From: Coraliomargarita_B sp036735565
GTDB lineage: Bacteria; Verrucomicrobiota; Verrucomicrobiia; Opitutales; Coraliomargaritaceae
Length of the DNA stretch: 20,173 nucleotides
Assembly: GCA_036735565.1 (NCBI GenBank)
Contig: DAINOC010000047.1
Coordinates: forward strand, 1-20,173
Reading direction: 5' to 3'
A program made the position numbers and the translations under genes. The notes below the pieces were generated by a model, which worked only from the letters and a program-made list of their open reading frames with translations, was not told where the DNA came from and did not search any database. This document shows, piece after piece, positions 7,717 to 16,233 of the stretch. Numbering within the stretch: position 1 is the first letter of the stretch; each line of letters begins with the position of its first letter.

Positions 7717-8787
7717 ATGCCCCTCATTGCCAAATTATCCGAACGCCTGAAGCGCCACCCGAAACGCGTCGTTTTCCCCGAGGGAAGCGATCCCCGCATC
7801 CTGCAGGCCGCCCGCAAGTTTGCCTCCCGTCGGCTCGGCATCCCCATCCTTCTCGGGGACCGTGCGACCATTAAATCAAACGCCGAGAAGCTGGACATCA
7901 GCCTCGATCATATCCGCATCATCGAACCGGGCCGCAGCGATGACCTGCCCGACTTCATCCAGATGTTCCAGGGCCTCCGCCGCTTTAAAAACCTCAAGGA
8001 GAAGGAGGCCGAGGAATACCTGCAAAACACCAACTACTTTGCGACGATGATGCTGGCGACCTCACGGGTCGATGCCATCGTCTCGGGAGCCACCAGCAAC
8101 GCCTCGAGTGCGCTGCGCCCGCTCCTGCAGATCATCCCCAAACAGTCGGATGTGCACACCGTATCCTCGCTCAATATTTTCGACCTGGAGGACAAGGAAA
8201 CCGGAAAAGACCGCGAACTCTTCCTCGCCGACTGCGCCGTCATCCCAAACCCGACGAGCGAGCAGCTCTGCGACATCGCGGTGAATACCGCCGCGCTCCG
8301 CTACCATCTGACCAATTCCATCCCGCGGGTCGCCCTTCTCAGCTACACCAGTAAGAGCGTGACCAGCAAGGACCCTACGGTCGCCAAAATGAAGGCAGCT
8401 ACCGAAATGGCGCGCAAACGGGCCCACGCCCTGGGTCTGCCCATGGAAATCGACGGAGAGTTGCAGGTCGACGCCGCGTTGGACCCGATCGTCGCCCAGA
8501 GCAAGCGGATCGACGGACCTGTGGCCGGTCAGGCCAATGTCCTGATCTTCCCCGATCTGCACAGTGCAAATATCGCCTCCAAGTTGGTGGACCAACTGAC
8601 CCGCGCCCGGAACTATGGCCCGATCCTCACCGGCCTCTCCCGTCCGGCAGCCGAGATCAGCCGCAGTGCCAGCGCGGGCGACATCTTCGGCACGGCGGTG
8701 ATGGTCGCCTCCCAGGCGATTGACCACAAGCTGCTCTACCCGACGGACCAGGATGACCTGAACGAAGACGTCACCATTATTGATTGA
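7717..8787 (+). CDS. pta: Phosphate acetyltransferase, catalytic domain only
   Basis: Pta interconverts acetyl-CoA and acetyl phosphate. The 356-residue protein covers just the PTA_PTB catalytic domain, as in the short Pta type. It starts LSERLKRHPKRVVFPEGSDPRILQAARKF, the standard N-terminal motif. It continues with ATSRVDAIVSGATSNASSALRPLLQIIP at about 114-141 and ends with GQANVLIFPDLHSANIASKLVDQL, then GPILTGLSRPAAEISRSASAGDI, both strong family signatures. The usual HTTADTVRP is altered to SNASSALRP, so the local substrate loop differs. The gene after it encodes the AAA_26/DRTGG half that E. coli Pta carries as its own N-terminus, so the long enzyme appears split and in reversed order. 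No acetate kinase gene is in the window. The start ATG has a plausible but weak leader. Confidence 0.93.
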   Translation: MPLIAKLSERLKRHPKRVVFPEGSDPRILQAARKFASRRLGIPILLGDRATIKSNAEKLDISLDHIRIIEPGRSDDLPDFIQMFQGLRRFKNLKEKEAEEYLQNTNYFATMMLATSRVDAIVSGATSNASSALRPLLQIIPKQSDVHTVSSLNIFDLEDKETGKDRELFLADCAVIPNPTSEQLCDIAVNTAALRYHLTNSIPRVALLSYTSKSVTSKDPTVAKMKAATEMARKRAHALGLPMEIDGELQVDAALDPIVAQSKRIDGPVAGQANVLIFPDLHSANIASKLVDQLTRARNYGPILTGLSRPAAEISRSASAGDIFGTAVMVASQAIDHKLLYPTDQDDLNEDVTIID

Positions 8788-8811
8788 TGCCGTCATCCGC
8801 TGCTGAACACT

Positions 8812-10029
8812 ATGGCAAACCAACGAACATCCAAGGACGACCCTGCGGAGGATACCGAGCTGCTCACTGCGCCACGCAATGAGACGACGAAGCGGATCTT
8901 CATCGCGGCCACGCGGATGAACGACGGGAAGACGACGACGAGTCTCGCACTGTTTGCCGCGCTCCGCAGCTTCACCGACCGGGTCGGATTTATCAAGCCG
9001 GTGGGCCAGCGCTTCATCGAGCATGACGGTCACCAGATTGACGAGGACTCTGTGCTCCTGAACCGGATTTTCAACGTCGAGATCCCACTTCAGGCCATGA
9101 GCCCGATCGCGATTCATCCGACCTTTACCCGCGAGTATTTGGAGCGGCCGGAGGCGACTCATACGGCGCTGATCGACCGCATGTGCCGGGCCTTTGACCG
9201 CGCTGCCTATGACAAGGACTATGTGATCATCGAGGGCACCGGCCACGCCGGTGTGGGCTCGGTATTCAATCTCTCCAACGCCGATGTGGCCAAGATCCTC
9301 GATGCCAAGGTCATTATCGTGGCCAGCGGCGGCATCGGTCGGCCGATCGACGAGATTGCGCTGAACAAAGCCCTCTTTGAGTCCGCCGGGGTCGAGATCC
9401 TCGGAGCAATCATCAACAAGGTCATTCCGGACAAAAAGGATGAGATCGAAAAATACTGCGGCATCGCTCTGGAAAGAATGGGGATACCGCTGCTCGGCTG
9501 TATTCCGGTGGAGCGCCACCTCATGCAGCCGAATCTGAATCAGATCGTGGAGGAGGTCGAGGGCCGCTGGCTCAACGGAGAACACCACGGGCGCAAGGAG
9601 CGGATCAACAAGGTCATCATCGGTGCCATGGCCGCCAAGGGCCTGGTGGACTACCTCCAGCGAGGCACCCTCATCATCACCCCCGGCGACCGCGAGGATA
9701 TTCTTCTGGGAGCCATCGCCGCCGAGGCGGTGGCGGGTGAGCCGATTGTATCCGGTATTATTCTTACCCGCAACGTCCTGCCCCATCCCAAGCTGATGGA
9801 GATGATTGCGAAGACCCGCATCCCCGTGGTCATCTGCAGCGAGGAGAGCTACAACGTCGCCTCCAAGGTCACCAACATGACGGTGAAGACGCAGCCCACC
9901 GACGAGGATAAGATTCCGATTATCAAGGATCTGATCATTAAAAACATCGACCTACAGGTGATTCGCGATGCCTTTGAGTCATCGACCGAGCATCATAGCT
10001 TTGGAAAATTCGCCCGCCCTCGCCTCTAG
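8812..10029 (+). CDS. AAA_26/DRTGG-domain protein (regulatory half of long Pta as a separate gene)
   Basis: This 405-residue protein resembles the N-terminal part of long-form phosphate acetyltransferases. Residues about 28-235 form a BioD/CobQ-like P-loop domain starting RIFIAATRMNDGKTTTSLAL, with Lys40 in the Walker A loop and VIIEGTGHAGVGSVFNLSNA as the second conserved block. Residues about 265-375 form a DRTGG domain (NKVIIGAMAAKGLVDYLQ, then RGTLIITPGDREDILLGAIA). In E. coli Pta these domains regulate the enzyme allosterically. Here they follow pta after 24 bases, which suggests a complex with it or an independent regulatory role; that is inference. The Walker A loop, ATRMNDGKT, is less glycine-rich than in BioD. 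The ATG of xseB follows the stop after 2 bases, so the four genes from pta to dxs probably form one transcript. Confidence 0.85.
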   Translation: MANQRTSKDDPAEDTELLTAPRNETTKRIFIAATRMNDGKTTTSLALFAALRSFTDRVGFIKPVGQRFIEHDGHQIDEDSVLLNRIFNVEIPLQAMSPIAIHPTFTREYLERPEATHTALIDRMCRAFDRAAYDKDYVIIEGTGHAGVGSVFNLSNADVAKILDAKVIIVASGGIGRPIDEIALNKALFESAGVEILGAIINKVIPDKKDEIEKYCGIALERMGIPLLGCIPVERHLMQPNLNQIVEEVEGRWLNGEHHGRKERINKVIIGAMAAKGLVDYLQRGTLIITPGDREDILLGAIAAEAVAGEPIVSGIILTRNVLPHPKLMEMIAKTRIPVVICSEESYNVASKVTNMTVKTQPTDEDKIPIIKDLIIKNIDLQVIRDAFESSTEHHSFGKFARPRL

Positions 10030-10031
10030 CC

Positions 10032-10256
10032 ATGCCCGAATCTGAACAAGAACTTTCCTACGAGGATGCCATCGCACAGCTGGAATCCATTATCGAAGCA
10101 CTCGAAGACGGCGACATTCCCCTTCAGGATCTGGTCGTAAAATTTGAAGAAGGCTCGAAACTGCTTAAGATTTGCCAAGCGCAATTAAAAGAAGCGGAGG
10201 CAAAAATCGAAAAACTGAACACACAGACGGGCGAGCTGGAGCCCTTCGCCGAGTAA
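10032..10256 (+). CDS. xseB: Exodeoxyribonuclease VII small subunit
   Basis: XseB is the small subunit of exonuclease VII, which degrades single-stranded DNA together with XseA. The protein has 74 residues, the normal size. The family pattern is complete: SYEDAIAQLESIIEALEDGDIPLQDLVVKFEEG at about 9-42, then the helix KLLKICQAQLKEAEAKIEKL. The start lies 2 bases after the stop of the DRTGG gene, so translational coupling is likely. dxs follows, as in the xseB-dxs neighbourhoods of many bacteria. xseA is not in the window. Confidence 0.96.
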   Translation: MPESEQELSYEDAIAQLESIIEALEDGDIPLQDLVVKFEEGSKLLKICQAQLKEAEAKIEKLNTQTGELEPFAE

Positions 10257-10294
10257 TTTCCGTCGGGCACTATGCGGACACTAGCCTCGACTCT

Positions 10295-10317
10295 GCTGCG
10301 CTTTTCGAAAAAGCAGC
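10295..10317 (+). terminator. Hairpin between xseB and dxs (possible attenuator)
   Basis: GCTGC (10295-10299) pairs with GCAGC (10313-10317), and a T run pairs with an A run inside around a CG turn, giving a strong stem of about nine pairs with a small bulge. It lies in the 93-base gap between xseB and dxs. No T-tract follows at once; a T-rich stretch begins some 20 bases later. It may be a weak terminator, an mRNA-processing stem or nothing. Confidence 0.35.
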
Positions 10318-10349
10318 GGGGAGCATCGGAGCATTAATTTTATTTTCAG

Positions 10350-12266
10350 ATGGGTTTATTGGATCAAATTTCTTCACCGGCCGACGTCAAAGCTCTGGAC
10401 TTTGAGCGTCTCCCCGAGTTGGCGGCCGAAATACGCGAGCGCATTATCACGACGACCGCTGCCAACGGGGGGCACGTAGGCCCGAATCTCGGCGTTGTCG
10501 AGCTGACCATCGGCTTGCACCGCGTCTTCAACACTCCGGAGGACCGATTTGTCTTTGACGTGGCCCACCAGGGCTACGTTCACAAATTGCTGACCGGTCG
10601 TAATGACGCGGGCTTCGATAAGATCCGCAACACCGGGGGCTACAGCGGCTTTCTCTCCCGAGCGGAGAGCGAACACGATGCCTTCGGTGCCGGCCATGCC
10701 GGGACCGCCCTCTCCGCAGCCCTGGGCATGGCTGCCGCCCGCGATAAGCGGGGATCCAACGAGCACGTCGTGGCCGTTTGCGGCGATGCCGCCTTCACCT
10801 GCGGCATTACCATGGAGGCGCTCAATAACGTAGCTACCTCCACCAAGCGGCTCATCATCATTCTCAACGACAACAAATGGTCGATCGCCAAAAATGTGGG
10901 TGCCCTCTCCCGCTATTTCAACGAGCTGATCACGACGCCCGCTTACAATCGGCTGAACGATTCGATCGAACGTATTCTGCTCAAACTGCCCGGCGGCAAG
11001 CATGTGGTCAACTTCGGGGTGAAGTGGAAGCGGGAGACCAAAGACTTCTTCGTTTCCTCCTCGCTGTTTGAGACCTATAATATTCGCTACATCGGCCCGA
11101 TCGATGCCCACGATCACCGGCAGGTGGAATACTACCTGAACTTTGCCAAGGAAGCGGAGCAACCCGTTCTGCTCCACATGTTGACCACCAAGGGCAAGGG
11201 CTATGATGTGGCACTGAAGAACCCGGAGCGTTTCCACGGGGCCACGCCCTTTGACATCGAAACCGGCAAGGGTCTACCCGGCCCGGCAGATGCCCCTCCG
11301 AAATATCAGGACGTCATGGGAGCTACCCTGGTAAAACTGGCCAAGGACCGTCCAGAGGTCATCGGCATCACTGCGGCTATGCCCTCAGGCACCAGCCTGC
11401 ACCTACTGGAAAAGGCGCTCCCCGACCAGTTTATCGATGTCGGCATCGCCGAGGAGCACGCCGTTCTCTTTGCGGCGGGTATGGCTACGTCGGGATTTCA
11501 TCCTGTCTGCGCGATCTACTCGACTTTTCTGCAGCGAGCCTACGATCAGATCATTCACGACGTAGCGCTGCAGAACCTGCCGGTCCTGTTCTGCCTCGAC
11601 CGGGCCGGGCTATCGCCCAACGACGGCGCCACGCACCACGGGCTCTTCGACTTTGCCTATCTGCGCTGCGTCCCCGGCGTGGTCATCATGGCCCCCTCCA
11701 ATGAGGATGAACTGGCCGATATGATGGCCACGGGGCTTCAGCATAAGGGCCCCGCCTTTATTCGCTATCCCCGCGGGAACGCGGCGGGTGTGCCCATGAA
11801 GCACTACCCGGAACCCCTCTTGATCGGTCGCTCCCAGCGCATCCAGCGCGGTGCGTCCATCGATATCTGGGCCATCGGCACGATGCTCGATGATGCCCGC
11901 AAGTTGGCTGCCCGCCTCAGCGAGCACGGGATCGACGCGGGCGTGGTCAACGCCCGCTTCGTGAAACCGCTCGATGAAGAGCAACTCATCGACTCGGCGA
12001 GAACGCATAGCCTATTACTCACACTGGAGGATCACGCCGCCACTGGTGGTTTTGGCACCGCTGTGGTGGAGACCCTGCAAAAAGCCGGCGTGCACTGTCC
12101 GGTTGAAGTGATCGGCTGGCCGGATGAATTTATCGAGCACGGTTCTTCAGTTGAGGTGTTGCGCCGCTCGGTTGGGCTGGATATCGAGTCGATGCTGGAG
12201 CGCGCCTTGAGCGCCTGCCGACAACACGGTATCACCCCTGAAGAAAAACCGGAGTCGGTGCGCTGA
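10350..12266 (+). CDS. dxs: 1-deoxy-D-xylulose-5-phosphate synthase (divergent)
   Basis: Dxs condenses pyruvate and glyceraldehyde 3-phosphate with thiamine diphosphate, the first step of the MEP isoprenoid pathway. The 638-residue protein is full length. The N-terminal NGGHVGPNLGVVELTIGLHRVF carries the active-site His43, and DVAHQGYVHKLLTGR carries His73. The cofactor motif begins GDAAFTCGITMEALNN (145-160) and ends LNDNKWSI, with the metal-ligand Asn at about 175. GIAEEHAVLFAAG holds the catalytic Glu368. DRAGLSPNDGATHHGLFDFAYLR and VPGVVIMAPSNEDEL match the pyrimidine domain, and a transketolase C-terminal domain follows from about 500. Three glycines that are near-constant in E. coli-type Dxs are alanine here (in DVGHQ, GDGA and VDGHD). 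No Shine-Dalgarno precedes the ATG; the leader is AT-rich. It follows xseB by 93 bases. Confidence 0.93.
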   Translation: MGLLDQISSPADVKALDFERLPELAAEIRERIITTTAANGGHVGPNLGVVELTIGLHRVFNTPEDRFVFDVAHQGYVHKLLTGRNDAGFDKIRNTGGYSGFLSRAESEHDAFGAGHAGTALSAALGMAAARDKRGSNEHVVAVCGDAAFTCGITMEALNNVATSTKRLIIILNDNKWSIAKNVGALSRYFNELITTPAYNRLNDSIERILLKLPGGKHVVNFGVKWKRETKDFFVSSSLFETYNIRYIGPIDAHDHRQVEYYLNFAKEAEQPVLLHMLTTKGKGYDVALKNPERFHGATPFDIETGKGLPGPADAPPKYQDVMGATLVKLAKDRPEVIGITAAMPSGTSLHLLEKALPDQFIDVGIAEEHAVLFAAGMATSGFHPVCAIYSTFLQRAYDQIIHDVALQNLPVLFCLDRAGLSPNDGATHHGLFDFAYLRCVPGVVIMAPSNEDELADMMATGLQHKGPAFIRYPRGNAAGVPMKHYPEPLLIGRSQRIQRGASIDIWAIGTMLDDARKLAARLSEHGIDAGVVNARFVKPLDEEQLIDSARTHSLLLTLEDHAATGGFGTAVVETLQKAGVHCPVEVIGWPDEFIEHGSSVEVLRRSVGLDIESMLERALSACRQHGITPEEKPESVR

Positions 12267-12271
12267 GAACC

Positions 12272-12302
12272 GGGGCGAAGCGCTGCGACGAGGGGCGAAG
12301 CG
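12272..12302 (+). repeat. Short direct repeat between dxs and sufT
   Basis: GGGGCGAAGCG occurs twice, at 12272-12282 and 12292-12302, with a 20-base period, in the 46-base gap between two convergent genes. It is a small tandem duplication read directly from the bases; no function is implied. Confidence 0.6.
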
Positions 12303-12312
12303 TCAGAGAAGC

Positions 12313-12888
12313 CTACTCCAAACCGAGCTTTTGCCGACCCTCCGGCGAGATCATGTGAGGCGTCCATGGCGGATCCCAGACGATATCCACGCGCGCGGAC
12401 GCAACTCCATCGAGTGCTTCAATGTGCTGCTTGGCATCACCAGCGATCACCGGCCCCATGCCGCAGCCCTGCGCGGTGAGGGTCATCTTTACCTCGACGT
12501 CAAATTGCTGCTCAGTGGCACTCGGCTTGATCTGGAGATCATAAATCAGGCCGAGGTCCACGATATTGACCGGTATCTCGGGGTCGAAGCACTGCCGCAT
12601 CGCCTCCCAGACCAAGTCTTCACTGAACGCCTGGTCCGTCGTCGGCTGGCTGGCCTGGCGGGCTTGCTCCGAGGCTAGTTCGAGTTCACGGCGGGTTGCC
12701 TCTCCAAGCGCGTCCCAGTCCTGCCCCGCCAATCGATACAAACCGGATGCGGTCCGAATCGTTACAGTGCCGCCCAAAGCCTGCGAAATCGTCACTTCGG
12801 TGCCGGCTTTAAGCACTTGTTCATCGCCCGCCGGGATCAGCGTAGCAGTTGTATCGCGGGATAAAACGAGGGTATCGTGGAGTGCCAT
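12313..12888 (-). CDS. sufT: Putative Fe-S cluster assembly protein SufT (MIP18/DUF59 family)
   Basis: The 191-residue protein has two parts. Residues 1-60 match the SufT-type N-terminus (LSRDTTATLIPAGDEQVLKAGTEVTISQALGGTVTIR, then GLYRLAGQDWDALG). Residues about 88-185 are the MIP18/DUF59 domain, with DPEIPVNIVDLGLIYDL and the motif MTLTAQGCGMGPVI, in which Cys142 is the conserved reactive cysteine, and a closing VDIVWDPPWTPHMI. Proteins of this family help mature Fe-S enzymes; a role in delivering clusters to Fe-S proteins is family knowledge. The frame is open 39 residues further upstream, but that part has no similarity, and the ATG at 12888 matches the family start. It stands without other suf genes here. 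It converges on dxs, itself in a pathway with Fe-S enzymes (IspG, IspH), a loose functional link. Confidence 0.9.
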   Translation of the reverse strand: MALHDTLVLSRDTTATLIPAGDEQVLKAGTEVTISQALGGTVTIRTASGLYRLAGQDWDALGEATRRELELASEQARQASQPTTDQAFSEDLVWEAMRQCFDPEIPVNIVDLGLIYDLQIKPSATEQQFDVEVKMTLTAQGCGMGPVIAGDAKQHIEALDGVASARVDIVWDPPWTPHMISPEGRQKLGLE

Positions 12889-12960
12889 CTCGTGAGCTTC
12901 GCTTTGAGCCTGCCTTTTGTCAATAGGCCGCGGGGTGGAAGGGGAATTTGAAAAAGATGG

Positions 12961-12966
12961 TATAAT
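12961..12966 (+). promoter_or_regulatory. Possible -10 element upstream of the exported protein gene
   Basis: A perfect TATAAT sits 94 bases before the start at 13061, in the 172-base divergent gap with sufT. No -35 hexamer of good quality lies 15-19 bases upstream (the sequence there is G-rich), so this is only a candidate. Confidence 0.22.
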
Positions 12967-13060
12967 CGTTCCTCCGACGTATCCATAGCGGAAAGTGTTT
13001 GGCAAATGTGCACTGAATCCTCTACAGTTTTCGGTGTCTACACTTCGACCCCCCCACCGA

Positions 13061-14383
13061 ATGATCTACCTCCCTCTTTTCCGTCTTCGCCCCGTCATCT
13101 GCCTCTGCTGCTGCTTTTTCGCGCTTCTAACGTCCGCTGGTGCGCAGCCGGCAGCCACGTCGCTTACCGATCAGGAACTCCTGGCCAGCCGCGAAGCGTT
13201 GCTCCCCTTTCTCTCGCCCTCGCAGCGCCTGCAATATATCCAGGCTCAGGCACTGGTTGAGGCGGGCGAATCCGATCTGCGCACCGCCGATTATCTCTCC
13301 AACCGCATGCCGTCGAAGCTCAATCCCAATGAAGACCTCAATCAGGTTAAGGCACGCGGTCGGCAACTCGCCATCGACGCCCGGAGAAAGATCACTCAGG
13401 GCAATCAGGAGATAATGAACCTCCTGCGGCAGGCGCATGCAGCACGGCTGGCGAGCGCAAAGGCGGAAGATGAGACCTTCGAGAGGCAGATTGAGCGGCA
13501 AGCCACGTTTGAATCCGCCTTTAATGCCGCCGCTGGGCGAGTGCTCCGCGCTTCGTGGGATGCCGGGTTAAACCTGCTCTTCTTTAATGGGGTCCATTTG
13601 ACGGACAAACAGGGCACACAGGGTGCTTCGCCGGAGATTCGTAACCAGGCCTACGATGCGTTGGTCAGCATCGACGGCACACGCTTCAGCGTGACGGTGC
13701 CCTTTGACCTCACCCCGAATGCGGGCACATCCTCGGCCACGCGGCCCTTTACTTTCGAGAATATGGAGGTTCTCGATAATGGCCGTGTCGCCCTGCTTGG
13801 TATTGAGCTGATTACCTTCGACCCGGAAGATGCCCTAACTGAGGGGGATCCTGAAGCCTCGGTTGATGGAGAAGTCGCCGCCGTTGACAAGGTAGAAGAC
13901 GAAGCCGCTCCCGCGACCCGGGCGCCGCAGCTTCTCGTGATCAGCGCGATCCACCTCCGCACGCTTGAGCTGGTTCACCAGGAGATGATTTGGATTACGG
14001 ATGGGTCCAACCTCAAGGATCCCCGGGTTGCCACGGGAAATCGTTTGATTGAGAAGCAACAGTCCGCCCAAAAGCTGGCCGTCTTGCCCACACCCTACGC
14101 CTACCGGGTCGAGACCGGTTTGGAGGACCCCGTTCATGCGAGTTTCGTTTCGGCCTCTTTAGAGAAAACGCTATTGGATAATTTTAACCTCAAGCTGGTG
14201 CCCGTAGGATTTTTTAAGCGGGCTTTCGGTGATGCTTCAGCGGATAATTTCAGCCGATTTGCCAACGCCCGGTTCACTGCCCGCCCCTCAACGGCGAAGT
14301 CCACTGCATTCACAGTAACCGCTACTGCGGATGCGACCAATCAAACCCTGAATATCGGCACTTTTGAGTTAGTCGGGGAATAG
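13061..14383 (+). CDS. Exported protein of unknown function
   Basis: I do not recognise this 440-residue protein. It begins with a clear signal peptide: basic residues in MIYLPLFRLRPV, a cysteine-rich hydrophobic core (VICLCCCFFALLTSAGA) and a likely cut after AGA at residue 28, leaving a mature protein starting QPAATSLTDQ. Residues about 45-150 are rich in Ala, Gln, Arg and Glu and probably form helices or a coiled coil. From about 155 the protein looks beta-rich (ASWDAGLNLLFFNGVHL, RFSVTVPFDLTPN, ENMEVLDNGRVALLGIELITF). An acidic linker lies at about 262-290. No cysteine pair, lipobox, anchor or enzyme motif is visible in the mature part. The frame extends back to a GTG at 12995, but the ATG at 13061 gives the proper signal peptide. 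It is probably a periplasmic or cell-surface protein peculiar to its lineage. Confidence 0.75.
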   Translation: MIYLPLFRLRPVICLCCCFFALLTSAGAQPAATSLTDQELLASREALLPFLSPSQRLQYIQAQALVEAGESDLRTADYLSNRMPSKLNPNEDLNQVKARGRQLAIDARRKITQGNQEIMNLLRQAHAARLASAKAEDETFERQIERQATFESAFNAAAGRVLRASWDAGLNLLFFNGVHLTDKQGTQGASPEIRNQAYDALVSIDGTRFSVTVPFDLTPNAGTSSATRPFTFENMEVLDNGRVALLGIELITFDPEDALTEGDPEASVDGEVAAVDKVEDEAAPATRAPQLLVISAIHLRTLELVHQEMIWITDGSNLKDPRVATGNRLIEKQQSAQKLAVLPTPYAYRVETGLEDPVHASFVSASLEKTLLDNFNLKLVPVGFFKRAFGDASADNFSRFANARFTARPSTAKSTAFTVTATADATNQTLNIGTFELVGE

Positions 14384-14454
14384 GCCCGAACGTAGCGCCA
14401 GCGCAATGGGTGTGCGCCTGCATGAAACACGCTTCGGTTGGGTGGGCCTTTTTT
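14382..14454 (+). terminator. Candidate terminator after the exported protein gene
   Basis: AGGCCC (14382-14387) can pair with GGGCCT (14444-14449), and the second arm runs directly into a T6 tract (14449-14454). A second small stem, GCGCA/TGCGC (14401-14405 and 14413-14417), lies within the long loop. The T-tract right after a GC arm favours a rho-independent terminator for the plus strand, but the loop is unusually long. It separates two convergent genes. Confidence 0.4.
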
Positions 14455-14466
14455 CAGGTGCGTTAC

Positions 14467-15327
14467 CTATAAACTTGTCCCGGCAAGAAATGGATTATGC
14501 CTTTTCTCGAAGGCAACCGTCGTGACCGGTCCGTGTCCGGGGCAAAGGATCGTCGCTTCCGGCAGGCTATGGAGGATTCCGCGCAGTTTCTGAAGCGTCC
14601 CAAGGTAAAGCTCCCGACCGACTTTACCTATCGAGCGACAAAAGATAGCATCCCCCACGATCGCGACAGGCGCCGCCGCGAAGCCGTCGATCAGATAAAT
14701 AAGTCCCCCGGGGCTGTGTCCGGCTATTTCCAGGACCTGAATCGAGCCCTCTCCGACGGTCAATCGCTGCCCCTCGGAAAGCTTGGTCCCGTTGCCGAAG
14801 GGCTCCTTTTCCGGACAATAAAGGCGAAGCCCGGGGAATTCGCGCACGAGATCTGTGTAGGCCGCAATGTGGTCATGGTGGGTATGTGTCAGGAACAGCC
14901 GGGTTAGCCGATGTTGTCCCTGCCGGAAGAGCGTGAGCAATGAAGCGGCATCGGCACCGGTATCGAAGACGATTGCTTCGCCCGAACCGGAAGCGGGGAA
15001 TAAAACATAGTTGTTTACCGTCATGGCGGCATAGCCGGGCACCGGGTGTGGCGTATTCAACATGACGATGGACGGTGGCAATGTCACGGAGGGCACCGTC
15101 GGTCCCTGCGCCAGCTCGCTGAGCGCGATCGGTTCCAAGTCCAGCGCAAGCGCGATCGCCGAATACACATCCACGCTGCCTGCGCCGCGAAAAGCATCCT
15201 CGATAGCGGCTGGTGCGAGTCCGGTTTGACGGGCCAGCGAGGCCGTGCTCTCCCCCCGGCCACGCAGCGCCTTGCCCAGGACATCGCAAAGCTCATCCTC
15301 CAGTCCAACGTTGGGCAATCGATTCAT
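14467..15327 (-). CDS. Metallo-beta-lactamase-fold hydrolase with N-terminal helix-turn-helix-like domain
   Basis: This is a 286-residue protein. Residues about 10-73 form an all-helical segment (VLGKALRGRGESTASLARQTGLAPAAIEDAFRG, then VYSAIALALDLEPIALSELA) that looks like an XRE-type helix-turn-helix DNA-binding domain. Residues about 85-286 are a metallo-beta-lactamase fold of the glyoxalase II-like type, with the metal-binding motif THTHHDH (147-153) plus His204 in AGHSPGG, Asp226 in VGDAIF and His265 in CPGHGP. All expected metal ligands are present, so it should be a zinc or iron hydrolase; the substrate is unknown. The frame also opens at a TTG (15357) directly after the ABC gene stop, but the ATG at 15327 has GGAAG eight bases ahead and is preferred. 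It follows the ABC ATPase on the same strand. Confidence 0.85.
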   Translation of the reverse strand: MNRLPNVGLEDELCDVLGKALRGRGESTASLARQTGLAPAAIEDAFRGAGSVDVYSAIALALDLEPIALSELAQGPTVPSVTLPPSIVMLNTPHPVPGYAAMTVNNYVLFPASGSGEAIVFDTGADAASLLTLFRQGQHRLTRLFLTHTHHDHIAAYTDLVREFPGLRLYCPEKEPFGNGTKLSEGQRLTVGEGSIQVLEIAGHSPGGLIYLIDGFAAAPVAIVGDAIFCRSIGKVGRELYLGTLQKLRGILHSLPEATILCPGHGPVTTVAFEKRHNPFLAGTSL

Positions 15328-15357
15328 CAATGATTCTTCCGACGGGCACCCGTCCAA

Positions 15358-16224
<867 letters not shown>

Positions 16225-16233
16225 CAGATGGAT

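Noticed and set aside
8062..9786. A 574-codon open frame on the minus strand
   Set aside because: It lies antisense to pta and the DRTGG gene, both with clear family motifs. The translation has no recognisable motif and is typical of an antisense frame in GC-rich coding DNA.
10374..11237. A 287-codon minus-strand frame
   Set aside because: It is a shadow of the dxs N-terminal half; the dxs frame carries all active-site motifs.
12918..12923. A perfect TTGACA on the minus strand upstream of sufT
   Set aside because: The matching -10 position reads GAAGCT and would lie almost at the start codon, so it does not form a credible promoter.
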